Assembly: GCF_000347775.1 (NCBI RefSeq)
Contig: NZ_APAT01000015.1
Coordinates: 1,090,883 to 1,154,882, forward strand
Length of the DNA stretch: 64,000 bases
Source: Marinobacter santoriniensis NKSG1
Lineage (GTDB): Bacteria > Pseudomonadota > Gammaproteobacteria > Pseudomonadales > Oleiphilaceae
Direction of reading: 5' to 3'
The first letter of the stretch is position 1. The number at the start of each line of letters is the position of its first letter. Shown piece after piece: positions 50,744 through 60,282 of this stretch. The notes beneath the pieces are model-generated. The model was not told the origin of the DNA. It saw only the letters and a program-made list of their open reading frames with translations, and ran no database searches. The position numbers and the translations under genes are program-made.

Positions 50744-52162
50744 TTAGATAATCCGCGAGAAGCGCTGGCTGGCGCCCTCCTTGCGATACAGGTCGAAGAT
50801 CTGGCAGATCGCCCGGATCAGCAGGCGGCCGGCCGGCTGCACCTGAAGGGTCTGACCATCGTCGGCGATGAGTTCGTCCTGCACCATCGGCTTGAGCCGG
50901 GTCAGCTCATCCGCGAAGTATCGATCCAGGTCTTCCTGCCAGACATCGGCAAACTGCTGACGATCCAGCCGGAACTGGCAGATCAGCTGGCCGATCACCC
51001 AGCGGCGGATGCGGTCGTCACGGGTCAGCCCAACGCCCCGGATAACGGCCAGTCGGCCGGCGTCGATTTCGGCCTCCCAGGCTGGCAGGTCGTGATTGTT
51101 CTGGAAGTAGGCATCGTCGGTCTGACCAATGGCAGAGACGCCAAGGGACACCAGATCACAGTCTGCGTGGGTGGTATAGCCCTGGAAATTTCGGTGCAAC
51201 CGACCTTCCCGCTGCGCCACGGCCAGGCTGTCATCCGGCTTGGCAAAGTGATCCATGCCGATGTATTCGTAGCCGGCATCCAGCAACCGGTTGATGGTGT
51301 TTTGCAGGATACTCAGCTTCTGCTGCGGCGTCGGCAGGGTCTCTGCCTGAATCCGGGTCTGTGGATAAAACCGGTCCGGCAAATGCGCGTAGCTGAACAC
51401 GGACAGCCGGTCCGGTGACATCTCGATCACCGCTTCCAGGGTCTCGGCGAAGCTTTCCGGCGTCTGGTATGGCAAACCGTAAATCAGGTCCAGATTGATC
51501 GAGCGGAAGCCAAGGCGCCGGGCCTCGTTCAGCACCGCTTCGGTCATGTCCCGGGGCTGGATCCGGTTGACCGCTTTCTGGACCTTCGGATTGACGTCCT
51601 GCACACCGAGGCTGATGCGATTGAAACCCAGTTCCCACAGCGTTGGCAGTGTGTCCTGATCGACCTCACGGGGGTCGATCTCCACGCTGTAATCCCGGTC
51701 ATCGCCGGATTGCAGGTTAAAGAGTTCGGCGTACCCGGCCATCAGATGCTGCATCACATCCCGCGGCAGGAAGGTCGGCGTACCACCGCCCCAGTGCAGC
51801 TGCTGGACCGGTCGGTCCGCGCCAAAGAGTTTCGCCTGCAGGGCCGCTTCTTTCAGCACCCGCTCCACGTAGGGCATGGCCTTGTCGCGCTTCTTGGTGA
51901 TCACCTTGTTGCAGGCACAGTAGTAGCAGAGGTGTGCACAGAACGGCAGATGGGTATAAAGCGACAGCGGCCGACCACTGGCCTTGCTGCGGCCGGCGGC
52001 CTTTACCATGTCCTCAACGCTGTAATTCGGCGTGAATTCCACCGCCGTCGGATAGGAGGTATAGCGGGGACCACTGAGGTCGTACCGGCGAATCAGGGCA
52101 TCGTCCCAGATAAAGGCGGGAAGCTCGTTGGTGGATGCAGCAAAGGCAGTGTCGGAAGCCAT
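50744..52162 (-). CDS. hemN: HemN, oxygen-independent coproporphyrinogen III dehydrogenase
   Basis: This radical-SAM enzyme of 472 residues makes protoporphyrinogen IX for heme without O2. The cluster motif CxxxCxxC is at C75, C79 and C82, with a further Cys at 84, in PFCAHLCYYCAC as expected for true HemN. Other conserved features are LHWGGGTPTFL and NLDLIYGLPYQT. The start at 52162 fits the family length; upstream codons add a basic tail with no family match. An FNR-like site lies 80-93 bases upstream. Confidence 0.95.
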   Translation of the reverse strand: MASDTAFAASTNELPAFIWDDALIRRYDLSGPRYTSYPTAVEFTPNYSVEDMVKAAGRSKASGRPLSLYTHLPFCAHLCYYCACNKVITKKRDKAMPYVERVLKEAALQAKLFGADRPVQQLHWGGGTPTFLPRDVMQHLMAGYAELFNLQSGDDRDYSVEIDPREVDQDTLPTLWELGFNRISLGVQDVNPKVQKAVNRIQPRDMTEAVLNEARRLGFRSINLDLIYGLPYQTPESFAETLEAVIEMSPDRLSVFSYAHLPDRFYPQTRIQAETLPTPQQKLSILQNTINRLLDAGYEYIGMDHFAKPDDSLAVAQREGRLHRNFQGYTTHADCDLVSLGVSAIGQTDDAYFQNNHDLPAWEAEIDAGRLAVIRGVGLTRDDRIRRWVIGQLICQFRLDRQQFADVWQEDLDRYFADELTRLKPMVQDELIADDGQTLQVQPAGRLLIRAICQIFDLYRKEGASQRFSRII

Positions 52163-52241
52163 AGTGAAAACTCGGGATGGTCGGGATTGATCGAAAGGTC
52201 GGAAACTGAGCCGATTATGGCGGAGTCCGGCCATACGGTGG

Positions 52242-52255
52242 TTGATGCGGGTCAG
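52242..52255 (-). promoter_or_regulatory. FNR/DNR-like site upstream of hemN
   Basis: TTGATGCGGGTCAG, read on the minus strand, is CTGAC-CCGC-ATCAA, two mismatches from consensus and nearly the same as the site before ubiV (TTGATGCTTGTCAG). Confidence 0.4.
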
Positions 52256-52374
52256 TTGGTTTACAGGTTGAGTTTAGCAGTCCGGACGCTGAACCACTCT
52301 TGTGCCCTTGGCGTATTCTGGCTACCCCCTTTGGGGAAGATAGGCAGCGCAAAAAATGGAGAACCCTTTTTCCG

Positions 52375-53907
52375 ATGGCCAACCTGATTCTGATTCTTGG
52401 CGACCAGCTCACCACAGACATCAGTGCCCTCAACGGCGCCGAGCCCGGCCGGGACCGTATTGTGATGGCGGAGGTGCATGAAGAAGCCTCCTACACCAAT
52501 CACCACAAGAAAAAGCTGGTTCTGCTGTTCAGTGCCATGCGCCATTTCGCCGAGCGGTTGAGAGACTCAAGCTGGGAGGTGCATTACCAGGCCTATCACC
52601 CGGATAATCCTCACCAGAGCCTGGAAGACGTGATTGCGAAGCAGATCCGGGAAACCGGGGCGGAGCGGCTGATTACCACGGAGTGCGGCGAATGGCGATT
52701 GCATGCGCAGATTGAACAGTGGCACAAACGTCTCGACATTCCAGTGGAGATCCGCGGCGATGACCGATTTATTGCCACTAAACAGGAGTTTGCGGACTGG
52801 GCCGAAGGGCGCAAGCAGCTGCGAATGGAGTTCTTCTACCGGGAGATGCGGCGAAAGACCGGGCTGCTGATGAGCCCGGAGAACGGCCCCGAAGGCGGCC
52901 AGTGGAATTTCGATGCCGACAACCGGAAAAAGTGGTCCGGCAAGCCCCCGGCGCCGGCACCGTTCCGGGTTGAACCGGACGCCATCACGCGAGACGTCAT
53001 CCATCTGGTAGATGAGCACTTCGACGATCATTTCGGCACCACCGACGATTTTCACTTCGCGGTCACCCCCGAGGATGCCGACGCGGCGCTGGAGCACTTT
53101 ATCGACTTCGCCCTGCCCTGCTTCGGCGATTTTCAGGATGCCATCTCCGACAGCGAAGACTGGCTGTTCCACTCGACTCTCTCACCGTATATCAACTGCG
53201 GCCTGCTGGACCCGCTCGCCGTCTGTAAAGCGGCGGCCCAGGCCTGGTATGCCGGTCGAGCGCCCATCAATGCAGTGGAAGGATTCATCCGCCAAATCCT
53301 TGGCTGGAGAGAGTTTGTCCGGGGCATCTACTGGCTGCACATGCCCGAATACGCACAGGAAAACCGGCTCGGCAACAGCCGTGCCCTGCCCTGGTTCTAC
53401 TGGACCGGCGAAACCAGGATGCGTTGCATGCACAAGGCCATCGACGCCACACGCCGAAATGCCTATGCCCACCACATTCAGCGCCTGATGGTGACCGGTA
53501 ATTTCGCGTTGCTCGCGGGTGTCAAACCGGAAGACATTTGCGACTGGTACCTGGCGGTCTACGCCGACGCCTACGACTGGGTCGAGCTGCCCAACGTGCT
53601 GGGCATGGTCATGCACGCCGATGGCGGCTACCTCGGCTCCAAGCCTTACGCCGCCAGCGGCAAGTACATCCACCGCATGTCAGACCATTGCGCCAACTGC
53701 CATTACAACGTGAACAAATCGACCGAAGACGACGCCTGCCCCTTCAATGCGCTCTACTGGCACTTCATCGACCGCCATCGCGACGACTTCGCCGGCAACC
53801 CCAGGATGGGCATGATGTACCGGAACTGGGACAAACAGAACCCGGACAAGCGTACCGCCCTGCTCCGGCGAGCGGAGTACCTGTTGGAAAATCTCGAGGA
53901 ACTCTAG
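52375..53907 (+). CDS. Iron-sulfur cryptochrome/photolyase (FeS-BCP/PhrB type)
   Basis: This protein of 510 residues is of the prokaryotic (6-4) photolyase/CryPro type, which repairs UV lesions with FAD, a lumazine-type antenna and a [4Fe-4S] cluster. The N-terminal domain starts MANLILILGDQLTTDISALN, the family landmark. Cluster cysteines are visible in the C-terminal half: EDICDWY, CANCHYN and DDACPFN. The ATG at 52375 fits the conserved start although the ribosome site is weak. It converges with the HAD gene with a 4-base overlap. Confidence 0.93.
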   Translation: MANLILILGDQLTTDISALNGAEPGRDRIVMAEVHEEASYTNHHKKKLVLLFSAMRHFAERLRDSSWEVHYQAYHPDNPHQSLEDVIAKQIRETGAERLITTECGEWRLHAQIEQWHKRLDIPVEIRGDDRFIATKQEFADWAEGRKQLRMEFFYREMRRKTGLLMSPENGPEGGQWNFDADNRKKWSGKPPAPAPFRVEPDAITRDVIHLVDEHFDDHFGTTDDFHFAVTPEDADAALEHFIDFALPCFGDFQDAISDSEDWLFHSTLSPYINCGLLDPLAVCKAAAQAWYAGRAPINAVEGFIRQILGWREFVRGIYWLHMPEYAQENRLGNSRALPWFYWTGETRMRCMHKAIDATRRNAYAHHIQRLMVTGNFALLAGVKPEDICDWYLAVYADAYDWVELPNVLGMVMHADGGYLGSKPYAASGKYIHRMSDHCANCHYNVNKSTEDDACPFNALYWHFIDRHRDDFAGNPRMGMMYRNWDKQNPDKRTALLRRAEYLLENLEEL

Positions 53908-55592
53908 GGCGGCCCGATTTCACAGGCCAGCACCAGGGCCCAGAACTCCGAGAAGTCATTCACCACCACGTCCGGCTTGTCCGGATGTTTGTGGGTGCCT
54001 GGGAAGATCTTGTTCAACCACCCCTGGTCCCACTGGGCGCCATTGAAAAACACCGACGTCAGACCTGCCCGCTTGGCGGCAATCACATCGGTGGTGCTGT
54101 CGCCCACATACCAGACGCTCGGATCCGGCGGATAATCCAGCTTCTGGACCGCCAGCAACAGCTGGTCCGGATGCGGCTTTCGAAGGGGCGTATCATCACC
54201 GCACACGTCCACGTCGAACAGGTGGGACCAGCCGGTGCCTTCAACGGCAGCCAGCTCGTGTTCGAAGAACTCCCGGTCCCGGTTGGTGATCACGCCCACC
54301 TGAATGCCGAGTCCTCTCAGCCCCTCCAGGACGTCCCGGACCCGGGGTTCAAACGCCTTAACCGTGCCGTAGTGGTTGCGGTAGTGATGGTTAAAGGCTT
54401 TGTGGGCAATCTGTTTTGCCTCCTGGTCTTCGCCAAACAGCACCTCGAAAATATCCGTCCTCGAAATTTTCCGGTCTGCCTTGACCTTAGGGTGCAGTCG
54501 GGCGAACTCCCGAACGTAGCCCACCAGTCTGGCATCCTCCACCGTCTTGCTGTCTTCCGGGGTGACCATCCGATCCATGAGTTGGAGCTTGTGAAAGTCC
54601 GGAAGCATATCGTCCACGGCGTGATACATCGCATCGAGCGTGTCCACGAGGGTGGCATGCCAGTCGAACAGCACCACCGCAGGCCGGATCAGTTTGACCA
54701 CCGCCGGGTGCCAGTCCGGCTCTATGCGAGGTTCCGGACGCTCGGGCGGCGGGAAGGGTCTTGGCCGGACTTCGGCCGGGGCCTGCTCGAAGGCCGCCGG
54801 GTGCTCCCGCTCCAGCAACGCCAGCAGGTCCAGAAGATCCTCGAAGCTGTCCAGTATCGCGGCCGGCGCGTCGCGTCTGGTGAACCAGCTTTCAATGCGG
54901 TCCTGCTCCCAACAGGCCCCGTTGTAGAACACGCCGGAAACGCCTGCCCGATGGGCCGTCAGCATATCGACATAGCTGTCGCCGACGTACCAGGCCCGAC
55001 TGTCCGCGGGCAGGTCCAGCTTCTCCACCGCCTTCAGGATAACCTCCGGATCCGGCTTGTATTCGGTGACGTCGTCCGCACAGACCGTCGCATCGAAGAG
55101 ACGTTGCCACCGGCCCTCGTCGACGGTTTTCAGTTCCTTGTCGAGAAACTCCCGGTTGCGGTTGGTGGACACTGCAAGGCGAATCCCCATGGCCTTGAGG
55201 GCCGACAGGTATTCGTAGGCGCCGGGCTGAAAGGGTTTCACCTGGCCGAAACATTTCCGATACGCCGCGTTGTAAGCCTTGTGGGCGATCAGCTTGGCGT
55301 CTTTGTCGTCACCGAAAATGGCATTGAAGATATCCGTCCTCGAAACCCTCCGTTCCGCCAGGATCCGCGGGTGCAGACGCCGGAAGATCCGGATGTAGCG
55401 AACCAGACGGGCATCGTCTTCCGTCCGGCACTGTTCCTCCGGCAACAACCGATCAACCAGCCCGAGTTCCTCGAGCTGGGGCAGCATCTCCTCCATGGCA
55501 CTGAACATGGCGTCATGGGTATCCACCAGGGTGCCATGCCAGTCGAAAATCAGTACCGAGGGCGCGGGTATCCCCTCGTTGAATCGGGCCAT
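53904..55592 (-). CDS. Tandem HAD-superfamily protein with two hydrolase-like domains
   Basis: This protein of 562 residues is made of two homologous HAD domains, about residues 10-265 and 300-555, joined by a Pro/Glu-rich linker (about 268-293). Each has motif I FDWH(G/A)TLVDT (D17 and D310), a motif II region (VSTNRNREF, VITNRDREF), motif III Lys before PDP or PHP, and motif IV WYVGDS. In both, the second Asp of DxD is His (H19, H312). Conserved blocks such as DARLV, LHP and SRTDIF occur twice. The ATG at 55592 has GGAG upstream. The substrate is unknown; a phosphatase or phosphonatase-like reaction is likely. Confidence 0.85.
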   Translation of the reverse strand: MARFNEGIPAPSVLIFDWHGTLVDTHDAMFSAMEEMLPQLEELGLVDRLLPEEQCRTEDDARLVRYIRIFRRLHPRILAERRVSRTDIFNAIFGDDKDAKLIAHKAYNAAYRKCFGQVKPFQPGAYEYLSALKAMGIRLAVSTNRNREFLDKELKTVDEGRWQRLFDATVCADDVTEYKPDPEVILKAVEKLDLPADSRAWYVGDSYVDMLTAHRAGVSGVFYNGACWEQDRIESWFTRRDAPAAILDSFEDLLDLLALLEREHPAAFEQAPAEVRPRPFPPPERPEPRIEPDWHPAVVKLIRPAVVLFDWHATLVDTLDAMYHAVDDMLPDFHKLQLMDRMVTPEDSKTVEDARLVGYVREFARLHPKVKADRKISRTDIFEVLFGEDQEAKQIAHKAFNHHYRNHYGTVKAFEPRVRDVLEGLRGLGIQVGVITNRDREFFEHELAAVEGTGWSHLFDVDVCGDDTPLRKPHPDQLLLAVQKLDYPPDPSVWYVGDSTTDVIAAKRAGLTSVFFNGAQWDQGWLNKIFPGTHKHPDKPDVVVNDFSEFWALVLACEIGPP

Positions 55593-55715
55593 TACACATC
55601 TCCACCAGGAAGGTCGTCGTTCACCTTGCAAAGCGCAAGGTGGGGGTCAAGACTCAAGGTAGCCTGATAAAAAAGATAAACCCGGTTGGCTGCGATTGCA
55701 CACAGAGTGGTTTCG

Positions 55716-56558
55716 ATGATCGATCTGGATTTTCTCGCGCCTTACGATGTCTCGCCCCTGACCCTGGTAGCGTTTGCACTGACCCTGCTGGGGTATGGCT
55801 ATGCCCTGCCGCGGCTACCCCCCGACGAACGTCCCGGTCGGCTACGCGTCTTCACCTTCACGATCGGCGTGCTGCTGTGTTACGCGGTCATGCAGACCCG
55901 GTTCGACTACTACGCCCAGTACATGTTCTTCATCCACCGGGGCCAGCACCTGATCCTGCACCACATCGGACCGTTTCTGATCGCGCTCTCCAACCCCCTC
56001 CCGATTCTCCGTTTCTGGCATGCACGGATATCGCCCGCAGGTCGGCGCTGGCTGCGGCCGGTCGCGATGGCGTATCGCACTGTCCAGCATCCTGTTGTGG
56101 CGCCTGTCCTGTTTGTCGGTCTGATCTATTTCTGGCTCTGGCCGCCGGTGCATTTCAACGCCATGCTGTCACGCCAGCTGTACTGGACGATGAACTGGAG
56201 CATGCTGGTCGACGGCCTTCTGTTCTGGTGGCTGATGTTCGACCCACGTTCTCCGGTCACCGCTGCGGCGTTGGGTCATGGCAAGCGCATCCTGATCCTG
56301 GCCCTTGTCGCGATACCCCAGATGGTCCTGGGCGCGTCGATCGTGTTCTCCCGCGGCATGGTTTACGACGTCTACGAAGTCTGCGGCCGGGCCTGGCCCA
56401 TGGCGCCGGAAACCGACCAGTTGCTCGGCGGGCTGCTCACCTGGATTCCGCCGGCCATGATGAGCATTCTCGGAATCCTGTTGCTGCTTCGCCGGGCCAT
56501 GCATGCGGATGAAAAGCCCGCGGTTCAACCAGCCATTACCCAAGGAAGCGCACCATGA
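55716..56558 (+). CDS. CtaG-family (caa3-type) cytochrome oxidase assembly membrane protein
   Basis: This protein of about 280 residues has seven predicted helices and the caa3_CtaG family features: MFFIHRGQHLILHHIGPFL with several His, NPLPILRFW, and YWTMNWSMLVDGLLFWW. It is thought to help load copper into terminal oxidase. I chose the ATG at 55716 over a TTG 30 bases upstream. It overlaps the SCO gene by 4 bases (ATGA), so the two form a copper-delivery unit. No oxidase subunits are adjacent here. Confidence 0.87.
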   Translation: MIDLDFLAPYDVSPLTLVAFALTLLGYGYALPRLPPDERPGRLRVFTFTIGVLLCYAVMQTRFDYYAQYMFFIHRGQHLILHHIGPFLIALSNPLPILRFWHARISPAGRRWLRPVAMAYRTVQHPVVAPVLFVGLIYFWLWPPVHFNAMLSRQLYWTMNWSMLVDGLLFWWLMFDPRSPVTAAALGHGKRILILALVAIPQMVLGASIVFSRGMVYDVYEVCGRAWPMAPETDQLLGGLLTWIPPAMMSILGILLLLRRAMHADEKPAVQPAITQGSAP

Positions 56559-57151
56559 CCCATCACCGGGCCCTTCTCCTGCTTGTTGTTGTCCTTGCCG
56601 GTTGTTCCGACCCCGGCCCGGACTGGCACGGAAAGGACATCCAGAACCTGATGCCGGACCTGGCGTTCACCCTGACCGATACCCGGGGCCAGTCAGTAAC
56701 CGCCGATCAGACCGCCGGCAAGATCCGCCTGCTCTACTTCGGTTACACATCCTGTCCCGATGTCTGCCCCACCACGCTGGCCGACCTGCGCCAGGCCGTT
56801 CGGGCATTGCCCGAAACCACCCGGGACGACATCGTGACCCTCTTTGTCAGCGTCGATCCGGAACGGGACACGCCGGAGCGCCTGGCCAGCTATGTCCGAT
56901 TCTTTGGCGATCGGGTGATTGGCATGACCGGTTCGGTAGCGGAACTGCGCGATCTCACCCGCCGCTATCGCACCACCTTCGGTTACGACGAACCGGATGA
57001 CCATGGCAACTACGAGGTGTCCCACAGCAGCGCGGTCTACGTTTTCGACCGCAGCGGCGAAGCCCGTCTGCTTCTGAGGCCTGACAGCATGCCGCCTGGA
57101 CAGATTCGGGACGATCTCGAACAGCTGGCACGGGAACAACCGCCATCGTGA
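56555..57151 (+). CDS. SCO1/SenC-family copper chaperone lipoprotein
   Basis: This protein of 198 residues has a lipoprotein signal ending VVVLAGC (C17) and a thioredoxin-like domain with the Cu-binding CxxxC (C67, C71 in TSCPDVCPTT) and the distal His in EVSHSSAVYVFD (H157). SCO proteins load the CuA site of oxidase, and may help with NosZ CuA, but that is speculation. It is cotranslated with the CtaG-like gene and followed by the MerR-type promoter at 57156. Confidence 0.92.
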   Translation: MTHHRALLLLVVVLAGCSDPGPDWHGKDIQNLMPDLAFTLTDTRGQSVTADQTAGKIRLLYFGYTSCPDVCPTTLADLRQAVRALPETTRDDIVTLFVSVDPERDTPERLASYVRFFGDRVIGMTGSVAELRDLTRRYRTTFGYDEPDDHGNYEVSHSSAVYVFDRSGEARLLLRPDSMPPGQIRDDLEQLAREQPPS

Positions 57152-57152
57152 T

Positions 57153-57183
57153 TTGACCCTGTATTAACTACAGGGTTTTAAAT
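57153..57183 (+). promoter_or_regulatory. MerR-type metal promoter of the CDF exporter
   Basis: A palindrome with arms ACCCTGTA and TACAGGGT (57156-57176, spacer TTAAC) lies between -35 TTGACC (57153-57158) and -10 TTAAAT (57178-57183). The spacing is 19 bases, the hallmark of MerR-family activation. The operator matches the one at 61448. Confidence 0.8.
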
Positions 57184-57220
57184 ACAGACCAGTCACGAAC
57201 CGGAAGACACAGAGGTTTCC

Positions 57221-58147
57221 ATGCACAGCCATCATGATCACGGCCACAGTCACGGACATGGCCACAATCATGCCCATCATTTTGACACCCACAACCGGGC
57301 GTTTGCCCTGGCCGTGTTTCTCAACGTCGCCTTCGTCGCCATTGAAGCCATTTATGGGGTCCTGTCGAACTCGCTCGCCCTGCTGGCCGATGCCGGTCAC
57401 AACCTGAGTGATGTGCTTGGCCTTCTGATGGCCTGGGCCGCGAGCTGGCTGGCCAGCCAGAAAGCGACCGACCGGAACACCTATGGCCTGAAGAAAACCA
57501 CCATTCTGGCGGCCCTGTTCAACGCGCTGTTCCTGATCGCCGCCGTTGGCGGCATTGCCTGGGAGGCCATCCGGCGCTTCACCGAACCCGCTTCCGTTGC
57601 CGGCATGACCGTCATCGTGGTCGCCGGCATCGGCGTACTGATCAATGGCATCACAATGATGCTGTTCATGAAGGGCCAGGAGGGCGATCTGAATATACGG
57701 GGTGCGTTCCTGCACATGGCTGCAGATACCGCCGTCTCCGTTGGTGTGGTAGTCGCCGGCCTGGTCATCATGGCGACCGGCATGAACTGGATTGATCCAG
57801 TGGTCAGCCTGGTCATTGCAGCGGTCATTTTTATCGGCACCTGGCAGCTGCTGAAAGATTCGGTCAATCTGGCCGTGGATGCGGTGCCCCGGGACATTGA
57901 TCCTCAGGCGGTACAACAACGGCTGGCCGAGCTGCCAGGCGTGGATTCCGTGCATCACCTTCACATCTGGGCGCTCAGTACCACCGAAAACGCGCTAACG
58001 GTGCATCTGGTCAAACCGGATCCCTCCGATGACGACCAGATGATCGAGGACGCGACGGAGATGCTGGCGCACGATTTCAACATCCGGCACGCAACCATCC
58101 AGTGGGAACGCACACCGCAGGGCTGTCCGAACGAGGTGCATTGCTGA
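57221..58147 (+). CDS. Cation diffusion facilitator metal exporter (ZitB/CzcD-type)
   Basis: This protein of 308 residues has a His-rich N-terminus (HSHHDHGHSHGHGHNHAHH), six membrane helices and a cytoplasmic C-terminal ferredoxin-like domain with HHLHIW. Metal-site motifs are in helix 2 (LLADAGHNLSD) and helix 5 (HMAADTAVS), as in Zn/Cd/Co exporters. It sits directly behind a MerR-type promoter of the CadR/PbrR sort. The likely controller is encoded 3 kb downstream at 60979-61437. Confidence 0.92.
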   Translation: MHSHHDHGHSHGHGHNHAHHFDTHNRAFALAVFLNVAFVAIEAIYGVLSNSLALLADAGHNLSDVLGLLMAWAASWLASQKATDRNTYGLKKTTILAALFNALFLIAAVGGIAWEAIRRFTEPASVAGMTVIVVAGIGVLINGITMMLFMKGQEGDLNIRGAFLHMAADTAVSVGVVVAGLVIMATGMNWIDPVVSLVIAAVIFIGTWQLLKDSVNLAVDAVPRDIDPQAVQQRLAELPGVDSVHHLHIWALSTTENALTVHLVKPDPSDDDQMIEDATEMLAHDFNIRHATIQWERTPQGCPNEVHC

Positions 58148-58172
58148 TACCAGTGATCTCAACCGATTCCGG

Positions 58173-58649
58173 TCAGCTCTCGTTGTTTGAATGAGCAACG
58201 CTTTCACCGTCGGCCTCCGGCTTGTCCACAACCGGCAGAACCAGAACCGCGCACGGCGCGTTGACGGTGACATACTCGACGGTGGCCCGGCGCAGCGGCC
58301 AGCGACCGCTGGCGCCCCGGGATACCAGGACAATCAGATCGACACACAACTGCCCGGCCAGAGCGACGAGTTTTTCACTCGGAGTACCCGCCACCACGTG
58401 CAAGGTCGCGTTGAGCGGGTGCGGCAGGTATTTCCGGGCAATCAGGTCCAGAGATTCCCGGACCTTTGCCTCCTTGTCTTCCGGGGCTGCCTCGGTCACG
58501 TGCGGGAAAAATCCGCCACCACCGGGATCGTAGACGCTGGCAAGGTGCATTTCGCCACCCGCTGCCAGCAGCTCCGTTCCGGCTTTCAGCGCCCGCTGAC
58601 CCTCGACATCGTCCTCGGGATCAATTGCGATCAGCAGCTTCCGATACAT
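58173..58649 (-). CDS. Universal stress protein (UspA family)
   Basis: This protein of 158 residues has one Usp domain. The N-terminal strand is KLLIAIDPEDD and the nucleotide-loop region is VSRGASGRWPLRRATVEYVTVNAPCAVLVLP, a variant of the G-x2-G-x9-G(S/T) motif. The last 20 residues are hydrophilic. Its start lies inside the end of the BCCT gene (29-base overlap), so it is probably cotranscribed with that transporter and may modulate it, as happens with other Usp-transporter pairs. That is inference. Confidence 0.9.
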   Translation of the reverse strand: MYRKLLIAIDPEDDVEGQRALKAGTELLAAGGEMHLASVYDPGGGGFFPHVTEAAPEDKEAKVRESLDLIARKYLPHPLNATLHVVAGTPSEKLVALAGQLCVDLIVLVSRGASGRWPLRRATVEYVTVNAPCAVLVLPVVDKPEADGESVAHSNNES

Positions 58650-60240
58650 ACGTACTCTCCTGTCTGGATGAAGGAGACGCTTCCACTTCCGGAAACGCTC
58701 TTCCCTTTACCAGGTCGTTAACTGTGTAGCCCCGGTAGTCCGCTCTCAGCGCCCGGAACAGTGACACCGCCATGAACACGAGCAACACACAGAACGGCAG
58801 GCCCAGTGAGGTAATCACATTCTGGAGCGCATCGAGCCCACCGGCGAGCAACAGCGTGGCGGCGATCACGCCCTGGGCAGCCGCCCAGAAGATTCTCTGG
58901 CGAACCAGCGACGGCTGGTCCTCCCGCCGGGTCAGCATGTCGATGACCAGCGACGCGGAATCCGAGGACGTGGTGAAGAAAATAACGATGATAATGACGC
59001 TCAGTAGCGACGCCAGCTCCGTCCAGGGCAATGCCTGAAGAAAGGCAAAGATCGCGACCGAGGGGTCCGCCCGGACCTGTTCGGCAAGTCCGATCTGGCC
59101 ACTCATCTCGACATGGATGGCGGACAGACCGAAGACGCCAAACCAGATCAGGGTGAACGCCGTCGGCGCAAACAGCACGCCAAAGACAAACTCCCGAATG
59201 GTCCGTCCCCGGGAAATCCGTGCGATAAAGATGCCCACGTAGGGTGCCCAGGAAATGGTCCAGGCCCAATAGAACAGTGTCCACCGGCGCTGCCAGTCTG
59301 TGCCGTTGAACGATTCCGTCCAGAACGAGAGCCACGGCAGGGCGTCGAGATAGTCGCCAATGCTCTGCACCATACCTTTGGCGATGAACACCGTCGGGCC
59401 GGCCACCAGGACAAAACCGAGCAACAGCATCGCCAGCAGGATATTGAGCTGGGAGAGGCGTCTGACACCTTTATCCAGGCCCAGCGCGACGGAGGTCGCC
59501 GCGATCCCGGATATCAGGACAATCAGCAGCACCCAGATCGTTCCGGTGGCAGGAATGCCGAACAGGTACGTCAGTCCACTGCTGAGCTGCAGCGTCCCCA
59601 GCCCCAGCGAGGTGGCAACACCTAACAGCGTGCCCAGCACCGCGATAATGTCCACGGCCCATCCTAGCGGCCCGAAGGCCCGCTCTCCGAGTATCGGATA
59701 GAACAGACTGCTGATCCGCATGGGCAAATCATGACGATAGGCAAAGTAGCCAATGGCCAGCCCCGGCATCGCAAAGATGGTCCAGGTGTGCAGACCGAAA
59801 TGATAGAGCGAGATCGTCATGGCATCCCGCGCTGCCCCGGCGGAATCAGCAACAACCCCGTCAAACGGGGGATCACCGAAATGGGAAATGGGTTCGGCCA
59901 CACCCCAGAACATCAGGATGGTTCCAATGCCTGCGGCAAACAGCATGGTGAACCAGGTGAGGTTCGAGTAGTCGGGACGGCTGTCGTCGGCGCCAAGACG
60001 GATCTCACCGTAACGACTCACCGCCAGCCCCAGCAGGAAAACAAGCAGCGCTGAGACAGACAGGATGTAGAACCACCCGAGGTTTCCGGCCACCCAGGCC
60101 GTCAGCAGCCCGAAACTTCGGGAAACCTCATGCTGGAACGGGATTGCCAGGACCACGAACAGGAACGCGGTCCCGGCGGACGTGAAGAACACGGCGGGAA
60201 TGGTCTGCAGGCCAAGCCGGCGTTGCAGTCTGTCAAGCAC
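58621..60240 (-). CDS. BCCT-family transporter (betaine/choline/carnitine type)
   Basis: This carrier of 539 residues has twelve helices. The family signature in helix 8 is FYWAWTISWAPYVGIFIARI, followed by SRGRTIREFVFG. It probably imports a quaternary ammonium or related compatible solute such as glycine betaine with Na+ or H+. The start is GTG at 60240, with GGAGG 5 bases upstream. The substrate cannot be fixed from sequence. It overlaps the Usp gene. Confidence 0.92.
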   Translation of the reverse strand: MLDRLQRRLGLQTIPAVFFTSAGTAFLFVVLAIPFQHEVSRSFGLLTAWVAGNLGWFYILSVSALLVFLLGLAVSRYGEIRLGADDSRPDYSNLTWFTMLFAAGIGTILMFWGVAEPISHFGDPPFDGVVADSAGAARDAMTISLYHFGLHTWTIFAMPGLAIGYFAYRHDLPMRISSLFYPILGERAFGPLGWAVDIIAVLGTLLGVATSLGLGTLQLSSGLTYLFGIPATGTIWVLLIVLISGIAATSVALGLDKGVRRLSQLNILLAMLLLGFVLVAGPTVFIAKGMVQSIGDYLDALPWLSFWTESFNGTDWQRRWTLFYWAWTISWAPYVGIFIARISRGRTIREFVFGVLFAPTAFTLIWFGVFGLSAIHVEMSGQIGLAEQVRADPSVAIFAFLQALPWTELASLLSVIIIVIFFTTSSDSASLVIDMLTRREDQPSLVRQRIFWAAAQGVIAATLLLAGGLDALQNVITSLGLPFCVLLVFMAVSLFRALRADYRGYTVNDLVKGRAFPEVEASPSSRQESTYVSEAADRN

Positions 60241-60282
60241 ATGGCCCTCCGTTCAGAGCGTAGTGAGCGGTCTTTACAGAGA

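Noticed and set aside
53538..55667. Plus-strand open frame of about 700 codons across the photolyase end and the HAD gene
   Set aside because: It overlaps two well supported genes in other frames and is low-complexity Arg/Gln/Pro-rich.
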